A stretch of DNA of 47,099 nt from Candidatus Saccharicenans sp. (GCA_030018265.1 JASEFX010000018.1:1-47099), one strand, 5' to 3'; positions 13,880 to 23,184 are shown, counted from the stretch's first letter. Notes: generated by a model not told the origin, from the letters alone. Numbers and translations: made by a program.

Positions 13880-16800
13880 ATGCATTCGAAAGGAGAATTT
13901 ATTCGAATGAGGAACAAAATACTAATTGTTCTTTTGCTCGTGTTACTGGCTGGTGGAATTGCTTTTGCACAGATTAACCCCGAAGGTAAGATTACCGGTA
14001 AGGTCAGCGATGACCAGGGTAATCCCCTTCCGGGTGTTACCGTAGAAGCCACCAGCCCTAAACTGGTTGGAAAAGCCGCTACCGTAACAGATGCCACCGG
14101 AACTTACAGGTTGCTGGCTCTTCCTTCCGGTACTTATGAACTTACTTTCTCATTGCCCGGTTTCAAGACTCTGGTCAGAAAAGACATCGTTCTTCAGCTT
14201 GGCCAGACTATCGTGGTCAATGTGACGATGGAACCGGCCGCCATCGAGGAACAGATAACTGTCGTCGGGCAGAGCCCTCTGATCGACGTTAAAAGCACGG
14301 TTAAGGGCACAACCCTGACGAAAGAAACCTTCCTGACACTGCCCCGTGGCCGTAACTTCGAATCGCTGGTGACCACCGTTCCTGGCGTTTCCAGCGAAGG
14401 CCGGGCCGGAGGACTTTCGGTTGACGGCGCCACCGGCACTGAAAATATGTGGTACGTTGACGGCACGAACGTCACCGAAATCCACGTCGGAACCAGAGCT
14501 CAGAACGTCGTCCTCGAGCTGGTCGATGAGGTGAAGGTAACCGCTTCCGGTTACAACGCCGAGTTTGGTGGCTCTATGGGCGGCGTGGTCAACGTCATCA
14601 CCCGTTCCGGCGGCAACACCTTCCACGGCGACATTCTCGGCTTCTATGAAAACAACAAGCTTTATATGCAGGGTAAGTCCAGAGACTATCTCCGGCAGGA
14701 TCCATACGACCCCACCACACTTCACTACGAATATGTCAATAACGACGACCTTTTCTTTAACGGCGGAAAAGACAGAGACAGAACCTACAGAATAGAAGGT
14801 GTTTTCAGCCTTGGTGGTTATATTATAAAAGACAGACTGTGGTTCTTCGCTTCTTTCAACCCGATATACAGTCAGACCACTGCGCTGCGTGACTTCAACC
14901 AGAGACAGGGACCCTTCTATAGCTTCGTACAGTGGTACAGGTACGATAACGCCTCCATCAAGCTGACCGCCGCTCCGATGAGCGGGCTCAGAATTTCCGC
15001 CAGCTTCGTGAATAACTTCTATCGCTACAAGGGCTCCATTCCCAGCATCAATGGAACCGGTAATCCTGAAACTCCATATTATAAGGACGGCTATGACTAC
15101 CCGAACTTTTCAACCGCCTTTACCGCTGACTACACCGGATTCAGCAACCTGTTGATATCGTTGAGAGCTGGCTGGCACAGACAGGACATCACCAACCAGG
15201 GAATTAAACCGCCGGCTGGACCAACCTACTACTTCAACTATTCCAACTACATTTATCAGCCCCTGTATGAGGAAATGGGAAGAACCGACCTGCTGCACTA
15301 TGCCGGCTGGTCCAGTGCCGCGACCTGGTTGAACCTCAAACACGAGCTGAGAGAAAAAGTCAGCTCCAATCTTGACGTTACTTACTATATGTCGCTCGCT
15401 GGCGAGCATGCCTGGAAGGCTGGAGCTCAGTTCATCTGGCTGCATGAAAACTACGGTTACACTCCCGATGCCCCTCGTGTAAACCTCTATTGGAACCGTT
15501 CCTCTACTTTCGGCCGCGGCGACTACGGTTACTACATTATCAGACACGGATACAGATCATATCCTTACGGCTGGGCCTGGAACATTCACAGCAACAACTG
15601 GGCTTTCTACATCCAGGATTCCTGGACGATCGCCAACAGACTCACCTTGAACTTTGGTGTCAGAACCGAATCTGAATACATTCCTTCCTTCGACCCGGCT
15701 TACAACGTAAAACCGATCCAGTTTGGCTTTGGCGAGAAGATTGCTCCGCGCTTCGGTCTTGTGTATGACGTCTTTGGCGATTCCAGCCTTAAACTCTTCG
15801 GCAGCTTTGGCATTTACTACGACGTTATGAAGCTCTATCTGGCGGAAGGCGCATTCGGCGGCTTCAAGTGGAAAAACAGCTACTTCGCTCTGAATGAGCT
15901 CGACTGGACGCTCATCGCCGCCAACTTCATCAATACTGGAAACTTCGAAGACCTGGCTGACCAGGCTCCCGGCAACAACCAATATCTCGGGACGATCGAC
16001 TTCCGTCATCCTTCTTTCGACGCGGTCGACCCAAGCATGAAGCCGGTTTCCCAGATGGAAATCAGCTTCGGCGCCGAAAAGAAACTCATGGAAAACGTGT
16101 CTTTCTCCGCACGCGCCGTTTACAAGCACCTGATCAGAACCATCGAAGATATCGGCGCCTATGTGGAAGTTGAACCCGGAGTGTTTGCTGAAGTTTACAT
16201 GTTCGCCAACCCGGGCTACGGCTGGGCCAGACCGGTCTCCAAAGGCGGAGTTATTTCTGACGAGTACTGGCCAATGCCGAAAGCGAAGAGAGACTACTAC
16301 GGTCTCAACCTGGCTCTGGAAAAGAGATTCAGCAACAACTGGCAGGGCGGAATCAACTACACGCTGAGCCGCGTCGTCGGTAACTACGGCGGTCTCTCCA
16401 GCTCCGACGAAGAAGGCCGCAATTCTCCGAACGTCGAAAGATACTTCGACTACTGGTTTATGACCTACAAGGCTGACGGCTCGCCGCTCGATGGACCGCT
16501 TCCACACGACAGAACCCACTACATCAAGGCCTACGGTTCCTACGTGTTCCCGTTCGGTCTTACTGTCGGTGTCACCGCCTATGCCAGAAGCGGTTATCCG
16601 CTGAGCACCAGGATCAACCTTTGCAACACCTATATGTGGCCGAATGGATACGGAGACCTGGGCCGTCTGCCCTGGAACGTCTGGGCTGACGTCTATCTTG
16701 AATATACCCTGCGCTTTGCCGGAAAGTACGGTGTCGGCATCAACCTCCAGATCAACAACGTCACCAACACCAAGTCGATAACTGCCAGGGTTTATGACCT

Positions 16801-17047
16801 TAACAGAGTCGGCGGACGTTACTATGTCTATGAACCAGGCACCAATGTGCTGCGCGATTTCGAAACCGACATGCTCAACGGCACCTTCAAAGACTACTGG
16901 TATGAATACTTCTCCAACAGAAACCTCGACCTCGACGGCAACCCGAGTACCGTTTCCAACCCGCTCGACCCGCATCCTGCTTTCCTGTGGTGGAGCTCCA
17001 GATTCGGAAGCTGGTCGGCCAGACTCGGTTTCAAGTTCACCTTCTAA
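13880..17047 (+). CDS. Oar-like TonB-dependent outer-membrane receptor with CarboxypepD_reg domain
   Basis: 1055 residues. A signal peptide ends AFA-Q (30/31). Then come a carboxypeptidase-regulatory-like beta-sandwich (about 36-118, EGKITGKVSDDQGNPLPGV), a short ITVVG segment, a TonB plug (about 130-250, with SVDGATGTENMWYVDG and GGVVNVITRSGGN) and a large tyrosine-rich barrel ending in Phe (GFKFTF). Such receptors import large substrates across the outer membrane with TonB energy. The ligand is unknown and no SusD-like gene is adjacent. Two starts are possible: 13880, after GAGGGG, or 13907 (MRNKILIV), a cleaner signal peptide. Expression probably depends on the sigma-54 promoter upstream. 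Confidence 0.93.
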   Translation: MHSKGEFIRMRNKILIVLLLVLLAGGIAFAQINPEGKITGKVSDDQGNPLPGVTVEATSPKLVGKAATVTDATGTYRLLALPSGTYELTFSLPGFKTLVRKDIVLQLGQTIVVNVTMEPAAIEEQITVVGQSPLIDVKSTVKGTTLTKETFLTLPRGRNFESLVTTVPGVSSEGRAGGLSVDGATGTENMWYVDGTNVTEIHVGTRAQNVVLELVDEVKVTASGYNAEFGGSMGGVVNVITRSGGNTFHGDILGFYENNKLYMQGKSRDYLRQDPYDPTTLHYEYVNNDDLFFNGGKDRDRTYRIEGVFSLGGYIIKDRLWFFASFNPIYSQTTALRDFNQRQGPFYSFVQWYRYDNASIKLTAAPMSGLRISASFVNNFYRYKGSIPSINGTGNPETPYYKDGYDYPNFSTAFTADYTGFSNLLISLRAGWHRQDITNQGIKPPAGPTYYFNYSNYIYQPLYEEMGRTDLLHYAGWSSAATWLNLKHELREKVSSNLDVTYYMSLAGEHAWKAGAQFIWLHENYGYTPDAPRVNLYWNRSSTFGRGDYGYYIIRHGYRSYPYGWAWNIHSNNWAFYIQDSWTIANRLTLNFGVRTESEYIPSFDPAYNVKPIQFGFGEKIAPRFGLVYDVFGDSSLKLFGSFGIYYDVMKLYLAEGAFGGFKWKNSYFALNELDWTLIAANFINTGNFEDLADQAPGNNQYLGTIDFRHPSFDAVDPSMKPVSQMEISFGAEKKLMENVSFSARAVYKHLIRTIEDIGAYVEVEPGVFAEVYMFANPGYGWARPVSKGGVISDEYWPMPKAKRDYYGLNLALEKRFSNNWQGGINYTLSRVVGNYGGLSSSDEEGRNSPNVERYFDYWFMTYKADGSPLDGPLPHDRTHYIKAYGSYVFPFGLTVGVTAYARSGYPLSTRINLCNTYMWPNGYGDLGRLPWNVWADVYLEYTLRFAGKYGVGINLQINNVTNTKSITARVYDLNRVGGRYYVYEPGTNVLRDFETDMLNGTFKDYWYEYFSNRNLDLDGNPSTVSNPLDPHPAFLWWSSRFGSWSARLGFKFTF

Positions 17048-17070
17048 GCTGAGCTAAAGCGAGAGTTCAA

Positions 17071-17105
17071 GCCCGTCCCCGCCGGAAGGCGGGGGCGGGC
17101 TTTTT
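17071..17105 (+). terminator. Strong Rho-independent terminator after the TonB-dependent receptor gene
   Basis: A 13-bp GC-rich stem (17071-17083 with 17088-17100, one G-T wobble) is capped by the GNRA-type loop GGAA and followed by TTTTT. Confidence 0.95.
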
Positions 17106-17569
17106 ATTTTGCTGCCTCTTATTTTCCCCTCCTTTAATCCCTCCATTATTATCTGGCGCATATCACCTGCATCGATAAAAGCTGATTCCCATCTTTATCC
17201 ACCTGCCACCGAAAAACCAGCATATACCGCTGTCAATACTGCTGTCATTTAGCTTAATGCAGATTTATTCGACATCGGAAATTCTGGTTTTTGCCTCTAT
17301 GCTTGCCGGACAGAAGATTAAATTTTCAGCCCGGTCAGTCCCGGGAAAATATTTCTGGCCATAAAACGAACATATCTGGCAGAAACCTTGCTGGCAAAAA
17401 AACAAAAATATCTGCTTTCGCCCTATCTCAGCGATTGAACATTATCGATTCCTGAAGGTTGAATTGAGCTTCCTCAGTCTGTTTATCAAAGCATGCGCGT
17501 ATGAAAGAAGCGTTAAGAGCGCAGAAACCTCTCCTCTTCAAGTAATCGACGCTGCCTGCAACAAGGGAA
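17106..17569. other. 464-bp intergenic region without a recognised gene
   Basis: All frames are stop-rich, and the short open frame at its right end is antisense to the next gene. One point of note is a sigma-54-like element at 17376-17392 (CTGGCAGAAACCTTGCT), two bases off consensus, with no gene following it on that strand. Confidence 0.5.
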
Positions 17570-19816
17570 TCAATCTCCGGAAAGCTTTTTTTCCAGACGC
17601 TCGAGCTCGCGGCGGGCAGCTTCTACGGCCTCTTTCCTGTCGCCACTGGAATTCTCAAGATAAAGCCTGAAATACTCTATCGCCTCTTTTATTCTTCCAG
17701 CTTTTTCGCAGGCCACAGCCAGGTTAAAATAACCCGACCTGGTGGGCATTATGGCCACCGCCTGCTTCAGGTAAAAAATTGCTTGATCATGATCTCCCAG
17801 GTAAGAATAAGCCAGACCGGCAAACTGGTAAAGGCTCTGATCATTCGGATAATCTTCGATAAGTTTCTTGTAAATCTCAATCGCTTCCTGGAGCCGGCCG
17901 GCAGAAGCCAGACTGGCTGCAAGACTGGCCCTGAGGGTTTTGCTTTCCGGCTCGACTTCCAGAGCTCTCCGGTAAAGGTCCCAGGCTTCTTTCTTCCGGC
18001 CGGCGGCATCGAGTATGCCGGCGCTTACCGTAAGAGCATCGACATTGCGCGGGTTAACAGACAATACTTTTTCCATCGTTTTCAACGCCAGCAAAAATTT
18101 CCCGCTGAAGGCATAGGTGTGCCCGAGTCTGACCAGAAGAATTTCAGAATCGGGCAGCCTCTGAAGCCCGCGATTTAAGATTTCTACCGCTTCATCCATT
18201 CTGTTCTGCCTGGCAAGAATCAGAGCCAGATTAACATAGCTGGCCGGAGAGTCGGGAGTCTCGTCCAGGATTTTTCTGTAAGCTTCCTCTGCCAGCTCAT
18301 ACTTTTCCTGATATTCATAAGCCTGAGCTTCCTGCACCAGCTTCAGCAGGTCGATTTTCTCCTTCGGATCAGGATAGGACGCCGGTTCCTTAGCCGGAGC
18401 CAGATTCAAATAACCAAGAGAACGAAGGCGCTCGAGGTCTTCAGGTCGTCTCGTCTGACTTGCTGAATAACCGCCAGAGCCAAGGATGAGTTCCTCCAGT
18501 CTCTGTTTCAATCTGCTGGCGATCTCCTGATTTAAAGCATAAAGGTTGACTCTTTCTCCGGGATCCTTTCGCAGGTCAAAAAGCTCTGGCAGGGGCGATT
18601 GAATCAGCTTCCAGCGTTCAGAAATAATCCCCACCAGTTCCGACCAGCCAAAATTTTCTCTTGGATAGAAAGTTTCAAGATAAACTTCACGGTCTTCTTT
18701 CGCCTTTTTTCGGAAATAATTTTCCAGACTTTGACCCTGAAGCTTCAAACTTTCAACTGACTCACCCAGCCAGGATAACACTGTCGGAGCAATGTCAGTC
18801 AGACGAACCCTGGCCTCAATTGAGACCGGTCTCGTAAAAACTTTTCTCCCCCAGAAAATCAGCGGAACTCTCACCGTTTCTTCGTAAAGGAAGACCCCGT
18901 GTCCAAGCTCCACCCGTTCACCGAGCCCTTCCCCATGATCCCCGGCCACGATGATTACAGTTCGGTCTGCTATTCCTTTCTCTTCCAGAAGCTGCAGTAT
19001 TTTCCCCACATAAACATCCATATAAGCAATTTCTCCGTCATAAGGACGGTCGGCAAATTCCTGTTTGAAAGGCTCAGGCGGGTCGTAGGGAAGGTGCGGG
19101 TCATAATAGTGAAGCCAGCAGAAGAATTTATTCCGGTGATTATTTTCCAGCCAGCGGGCAAAACGGGCATAGGTGTCTGCTGCCCGTCGTTCTGAATTCA
19201 TCGTCTTAAAAGGCAGATCAGGCTGATAGTCATCGTCATAGACTTCAAACCCTCGGTCAAGCCCGAAGCGGGAGTCGACTGAAAAAGAAGAGACAAAGGC
19301 GGCAGTCCGGTATCCTTTATCCTTTAGAATTTCAGCAATTGTTTTCACACCCTCAGGGAGATAATGCCCGTTATTTCTAACACTGTGGACGAATGGCTCC
19401 AGCCCGGTCAGAATGGTGGCGTGAGAAGGAAGTGTCAGAGGCGCTGAACAATACGCATTCCTGAAAAGCACGCCTTCAGCCGCCAGCCGGTCGATATTCG
19501 GAGTTCTGGCCGCTCTATATCCATAACAGCCGAGATGATCAGCCCGGGTGGTGTCCAGAGTAATGAGAAGGATATTTGAGACAGGAATATTCTCCGGATA
19601 ATACCCGCCCCTTTCGCTTAAAATAAAAATAAAATACCATACCCCGATCAGAACCCCTACCAGCAGTAGAATGCTCGCCGCTACCAGTCCGGGATTAACT
19701 TTCTTCTTGTCTTCAGTCGCTTTTTCATCCGCCCCGGTAGCGGAAATATTCTTGCACCCCGGTAATTTTCTTTCTCCTTCCGTTTTAAGAGCTCTTTTTT
19801 TCTTTTTCTTTCCCAT
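17570..19816 (-). CDS. Membrane-anchored sulfatase-superfamily hydrolase/transferase with C-terminal TPR array
   Basis: 748 residues. A Lys-rich cytoplasmic start is followed by one membrane helix (about 43-66). An alkaline-phosphatase-fold sulfatase domain (about 80-440) carries LDTTRADHLGCYGY (Asp88), the AGDHGEGLGE metal motif and LTDIAPTVLSWLG. At the nucleophile position the sequence is TLPSHATILTG, so Thr128 replaces the Cys/Ser that becomes formylglycine in true sulfatases and His132 replaces the usual Arg. Phosphotransferases such as LtaS and EptA use Thr. About six TPRs fill residues 480-748. The catalytic part should face the periplasm. It stands downstream of the other two TPR proteins but with a 145-bp gap. 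Confidence 0.85.
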   Translation of the reverse strand: MGKKKKKRALKTEGERKLPGCKNISATGADEKATEDKKKVNPGLVAASILLLVGVLIGVWYFIFILSERGGYYPENIPVSNILLITLDTTRADHLGCYGYRAARTPNIDRLAAEGVLFRNAYCSAPLTLPSHATILTGLEPFVHSVRNNGHYLPEGVKTIAEILKDKGYRTAAFVSSFSVDSRFGLDRGFEVYDDDYQPDLPFKTMNSERRAADTYARFARWLENNHRNKFFCWLHYYDPHLPYDPPEPFKQEFADRPYDGEIAYMDVYVGKILQLLEEKGIADRTVIIVAGDHGEGLGERVELGHGVFLYEETVRVPLIFWGRKVFTRPVSIEARVRLTDIAPTVLSWLGESVESLKLQGQSLENYFRKKAKEDREVYLETFYPRENFGWSELVGIISERWKLIQSPLPELFDLRKDPGERVNLYALNQEIASRLKQRLEELILGSGGYSASQTRRPEDLERLRSLGYLNLAPAKEPASYPDPKEKIDLLKLVQEAQAYEYQEKYELAEEAYRKILDETPDSPASYVNLALILARQNRMDEAVEILNRGLQRLPDSEILLVRLGHTYAFSGKFLLALKTMEKVLSVNPRNVDALTVSAGILDAAGRKKEAWDLYRRALEVEPESKTLRASLAASLASAGRLQEAIEIYKKLIEDYPNDQSLYQFAGLAYSYLGDHDQAIFYLKQAVAIMPTRSGYFNLAVACEKAGRIKEAIEYFRLYLENSSGDRKEAVEAARRELERLEKKLSGD

Positions 19817-19961
19817 TGTTTCACCCGGCTGGCAGACCGTTTTTCAAAATACAGGTATCTTTCACTGCATCCCGACAAATCTCTTTTCTTAATAAACTCT
19901 AAATTTTCCCGCCGAACTCAGTCCGCGGTCTCCGGTAGCCGGTTTTAAGCCGCTTGCTGAT

Positions 19962-20942
19962 TTACTTCTTTATCGCCTGCAGTATCTGCTGTACAACAGA
20001 TACCCGGGGGGAGTCCTGAGGTTCCAGCGTCAGGAACTTTTCAAAGTGTTCAATAGCAGCCGGTATATCGTTTTTGTTAAGAGAGACATAACCAAGTTTC
20101 AGGTAGGGGTCAGGCCAGCTCGATTTGATGCTGGCTGCCATCTTGAAGTATCTTTCAGCCTCATCCAGCCGCTGATTGCTGAAGAAAATCTCACCAACGT
20201 TGAAAGCCACCACTTCATCCTCCGGAGCTGTATCCACCGATAACTTGAAATACTTTGTGGCCTCTTCGAGATTATCCTGGTTAAGATAAACCAGGCCAAT
20301 GGCGGCATAGGCTTTGGCCGTCATGGTAATCCCCTTGGATTTATCTTCTTTCGCTTTTTCAATAACCTGATTGTATATCTCCAGCGCCCTGTCGTATTCC
20401 TTCTTCTCCCGGTAGCAGTCTCCAATATTCAGCAAAATCTGGTAAGCTGATGGATTTATTTCGTAGAACTGCTGGTACATGGCCAGAGCCGTATCGTATT
20501 TGCCCTCATTGAAGAAGGCGTTACCCTGGTCGAGAAGTTCCAGCGAAGCCTGATCCTCAATTATGGACATGCCGCCTCCCCGCGCTCGCTGTACCTTGAT
20601 AATCACCCGGGGATTCTTCTCGAGCTGGCTGACAGTAACTTCCTGTGTTACCGGAGCAAATCCTTCGGCTGAGACCACGATGCTCCAGCGGCCTGAACCA
20701 AGTCCGATAAACGACCACTCACCTTTTTTATTGGTGGTGGTCTCCAGCTTCAAGCCGCCGCCAGCATCCTGAATATAGGTCATGATCACTCTGGCTCCTA
20801 CCACCGGTTTATCATTTTCATCAAGCACCAGCCCGCCCAGCCGGCCAACGCCTCTACCGGCCTGAGCCAGCAGAAGAGTCTGGCTGACCAGAAACATCAG
20901 AATCAGAACTGGAAGAAAATAATTGCGTCTGGCTTTCATCAT
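19962..20942 (-). CDS. Exported protein with CarboxypepD_reg domain and TPR repeats
   Basis: About 326 residues. Two adjacent ATGs (20942, 20939) follow a GGAGG, and a TTG further up is disregarded. A signal peptide (FLPVLILMFLVSQTLLLAQA) precedes a regulatory-like beta-sandwich (about 35-115, GGLVLDENDKPVVGARV), then five or six TPRs (about 130-326; e.g. NIGDCYREKKEYDRALEIYNQ). The role is unknown; the make-up suggests a periplasmic protein-protein adaptor. It lies 45 bp behind the GWxTD gene and is probably in its transcript. Confidence 0.8.
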   Translation of the reverse strand: MMKARRNYFLPVLILMFLVSQTLLLAQAGRGVGRLGGLVLDENDKPVVGARVIMTYIQDAGGGLKLETTTNKKGEWSFIGLGSGRWSIVVSAEGFAPVTQEVTVSQLEKNPRVIIKVQRARGGGMSIIEDQASLELLDQGNAFFNEGKYDTALAMYQQFYEINPSAYQILLNIGDCYREKKEYDRALEIYNQVIEKAKEDKSKGITMTAKAYAAIGLVYLNQDNLEEATKYFKLSVDTAPEDEVVAFNVGEIFFSNQRLDEAERYFKMAASIKSSWPDPYLKLGYVSLNKNDIPAAIEHFEKFLTLEPQDSPRVSVVQQILQAIKK

Positions 20943-20987
20943 AACCTCCAAATGATTTCTTTCAATTCAATCTACTCTCAGTGTTTT

Positions 20988-23105
20988 CTATTTCCTTTTT
21001 TCTTTCAGGGCCTTAACCCTCGCTTTAATGCTTTCCTGGTTGGGTTCGATCTGAAGAGACCTTTCCCAGGCATATAGAGCCTCGTCCATATCTCCAAGTT
21101 GATAATAGCACTCCCCGATGGAATTGAGAATATTTACGTTGGTGCCAAAATGGCTCAGATATTGTTTGTAATAATCTATGGCCCTGGCATACTGCTTCAA
21201 AGCCTGGAAGGATTCTCCGGTTATTTCCAGGAAATCATAATTGCCTCGCTCTACAAAAGGCAGGGCGGTGTTCAGAACTTCCTGATACCTCTCTTCAAAA
21301 AACAACAGACGACAATAATCCAGAGCGACGGCTGGATTTTCGGGGTCTCTTCTTATGGCTGCTTCGAGATGTTTACGGGCCCGGGGAATATCTTTTTTCT
21401 TCCAGTATTGAAGGCCCAGGGCATGCTGAACAACAGCCGAACTGTCGCCATCGATCGGTTGCGTCATCACCCAGGAGCGAGGAAGCTCGGTCACAAAGCT
21501 TATGAAAAAGTTCTTTTTTTCGCTCAACAGCACGTTCCCGTTTCCATCCAGCAGATTGACCTTTAAAACATAATGCGCCGGGATCCAGCCCTCGAGTGAT
21601 ATTTCTTCGTAGAAGAGATTACCCTCTGCGTACTCTGATAATTTTTTGCTGAAATTTTTTACTTCCTCGCCACTTTCCCTGGAGACCACATAATTAACGG
21701 AGCCGCTTTTCCTTAACTCCGGCGTTATCCCCCAGACCTGGAAAAAGGCGTAAAGCCTGTCTCCCTGCACAAAATCATTCCTTGGCGTCGGATAGAACTG
21801 CAGGTCGTTCAGACAGAAAGCCTTATTCTGACCGCGGTACTGCAGAGTCCGCGAGAGACGGGGAGCCAGCACCACCGGGCTCATAGCCAGCTGCTTTTCT
21901 GGAATGTTCAGGGTAGTTTCAACTGAGGTAAATTCCTTCGAGATAAAATTTTTCCACAAAATGCTGAGGCGGTATCTTCCAGGTATTATGGGAAAAACAT
22001 CCTGGAAGCTCATCTGCCGGTTCCTGATGTTAACCACCTGATCACCCCTGAGGTTCAAGGGGATCCGGCGGTTAAACTGATACACAGGCTGATTATCCAG
22101 ATCAGTAACTATGCCGTTTATCTCAACCGTCGTCTGATAATTATTATCATTCCTTTCCAGCGATAACTTCTTTGGCTCAATCAGGTAGTGCACGTAATAG
22201 ATCCCGGCCCGCGATTGATAGACGCTCACCAGCGCGTCGCTGTCTATATAATTGGTTGAATATTCAACTTCAATGATATCCTGGTAACGGAGGAGTTTGT
22301 CAGCGTAAGTCGGGCTGACCTTGAAAGTCGGCGCCGCCGGAATCTTTTGATTAAGAAGTATGTCTGAAGAAATCGACGGCGTCATATCGACCAGCGGCTC
22401 CCCCTCAATCAAACTGAGAGAAACTTTGGCCACATGAGGCTCAATGGACATCAGCTTCTTGAAAGCCTGCGTGTAGTCAGTCATATCCCCGCTGTAATGG
22501 GGCATCAATTTCATCGGGCCGTCTTTTATCGGAGAGTATAGTTTGTATTCGCCGACACCGTCCGGTTTATAAAAAACTACCGAGAAGGCGTTGGGAAGAC
22601 CGTATTCAGCCATGCCCTGGTAAAACCAGATTACTGTCGGATACAGGTCATACTGGTTTTCGTATTTTTCTATGTAATAGGGTTCGCCCAGCATGATGTA
22701 AATTTTCCCCATGTCAGTCCGCCAGCCAGGTTCGGGCGATTCCTTGCCAAAGTGTTGGTTGGCGTATTTAATGCGCCGGTAATGTTCTTCTTTGAATTCA
22801 TTTTCCGGGGTGTTCGGGTTCGGATCCCGCTGTTTCCAGAAGGCCTCTATGAAAATATCGCGCTGGCGGTCATTCTCAAGTTTCAGAAAAACTTCCTTTT
22901 CTTTCTGTGAAATAATGTAGACCACTTCTTCTTCCAGCCACCTGCGGTACTTTTCAGGAAGCGCTTTGATAAGCTCCTTCTCTGACCTGGGTTTCGCCTG
23001 CCTGGAATCGCCTTTTGATTGCCCGGCTGCTCCTGCCATCAAAAGAACCATCAGGAGCGCGAAGGTTAGAAGGCCGCAAACTATCCGACCGGGATGTTTT
23101 TTCAT
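20988..23105 (-). CDS. Exported GWxTD-domain protein with C-terminal TPRs
   Basis: 705 residues. A signal peptide (about 1-28) is followed by the GWxTD domain: FIEAFWKQRDPNPNTPENEF, then PGWRTDMGKIYIMLGEP (Gly127-Asp131 being the name-giving motif). A long beta-rich middle part and three or so TPRs (about 565-700) follow. GWxTD proteins are widespread in Bacteroidota, Acidobacteriota and relatives; I know of no established function. ATG at 23105 follows GTGGAG. The gene is first in a pair with the CarboxypepD_reg-TPR gene and divergent from rpoD. Confidence 0.88.
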   Translation of the reverse strand: MKKHPGRIVCGLLTFALLMVLLMAGAAGQSKGDSRQAKPRSEKELIKALPEKYRRWLEEEVVYIISQKEKEVFLKLENDRQRDIFIEAFWKQRDPNPNTPENEFKEEHYRRIKYANQHFGKESPEPGWRTDMGKIYIMLGEPYYIEKYENQYDLYPTVIWFYQGMAEYGLPNAFSVVFYKPDGVGEYKLYSPIKDGPMKLMPHYSGDMTDYTQAFKKLMSIEPHVAKVSLSLIEGEPLVDMTPSISSDILLNQKIPAAPTFKVSPTYADKLLRYQDIIEVEYSTNYIDSDALVSVYQSRAGIYYVHYLIEPKKLSLERNDNNYQTTVEINGIVTDLDNQPVYQFNRRIPLNLRGDQVVNIRNRQMSFQDVFPIIPGRYRLSILWKNFISKEFTSVETTLNIPEKQLAMSPVVLAPRLSRTLQYRGQNKAFCLNDLQFYPTPRNDFVQGDRLYAFFQVWGITPELRKSGSVNYVVSRESGEEVKNFSKKLSEYAEGNLFYEEISLEGWIPAHYVLKVNLLDGNGNVLLSEKKNFFISFVTELPRSWVMTQPIDGDSSAVVQHALGLQYWKKKDIPRARKHLEAAIRRDPENPAVALDYCRLLFFEERYQEVLNTALPFVERGNYDFLEITGESFQALKQYARAIDYYKQYLSHFGTNVNILNSIGECYYQLGDMDEALYAWERSLQIEPNQESIKARVKALKEKRK

Positions 23106-23134
23106 TTTTTCTCCACTTTACTCGCTGGAAATCT

Positions 23135-23163
23135 ATTCTATAATATATACCCCTGTCCTTCAA
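23135..23163 (-). promoter_or_regulatory. sigma-70-type promoter candidate for the GWxTD gene
   Basis: TTGAAG (23158-23163) and TAGAAT (23135-23140) on the minus strand, 17 bp apart. The -35 box lies inside a perfect palindrome (23153-23169). Confidence 0.5.
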
Positions 23164-23169
23164 GGACAG
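23153..23169. repeat. Perfect 17-bp palindrome between divergent promoters, operator candidate
   Basis: CTGTCCTT-C-AAGGACAG: 8-bp arms with a single central base. It overlaps the -35 box of the GWxTD promoter and lies 15 bp upstream of the rpoD -35 box, so one bound dimer could touch both. Confidence 0.5.
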
Positions 23170-23184
23170 ATGCAGACAATTTGC

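Noticed and set aside
15557-16975. 472-codon open frame antisense to the TonB-dependent receptor
   Set aside because: Shadow of the receptor frame; Val-rich nonsense composition and no ribosome binding site or family motif.
17464-17670. 68-codon plus-strand frame after the orphan sigma-54-like site
   Set aside because: Starts at a TTG without a ribosome binding site and runs antisense into the sulfatase-TPR gene; no family resemblance.
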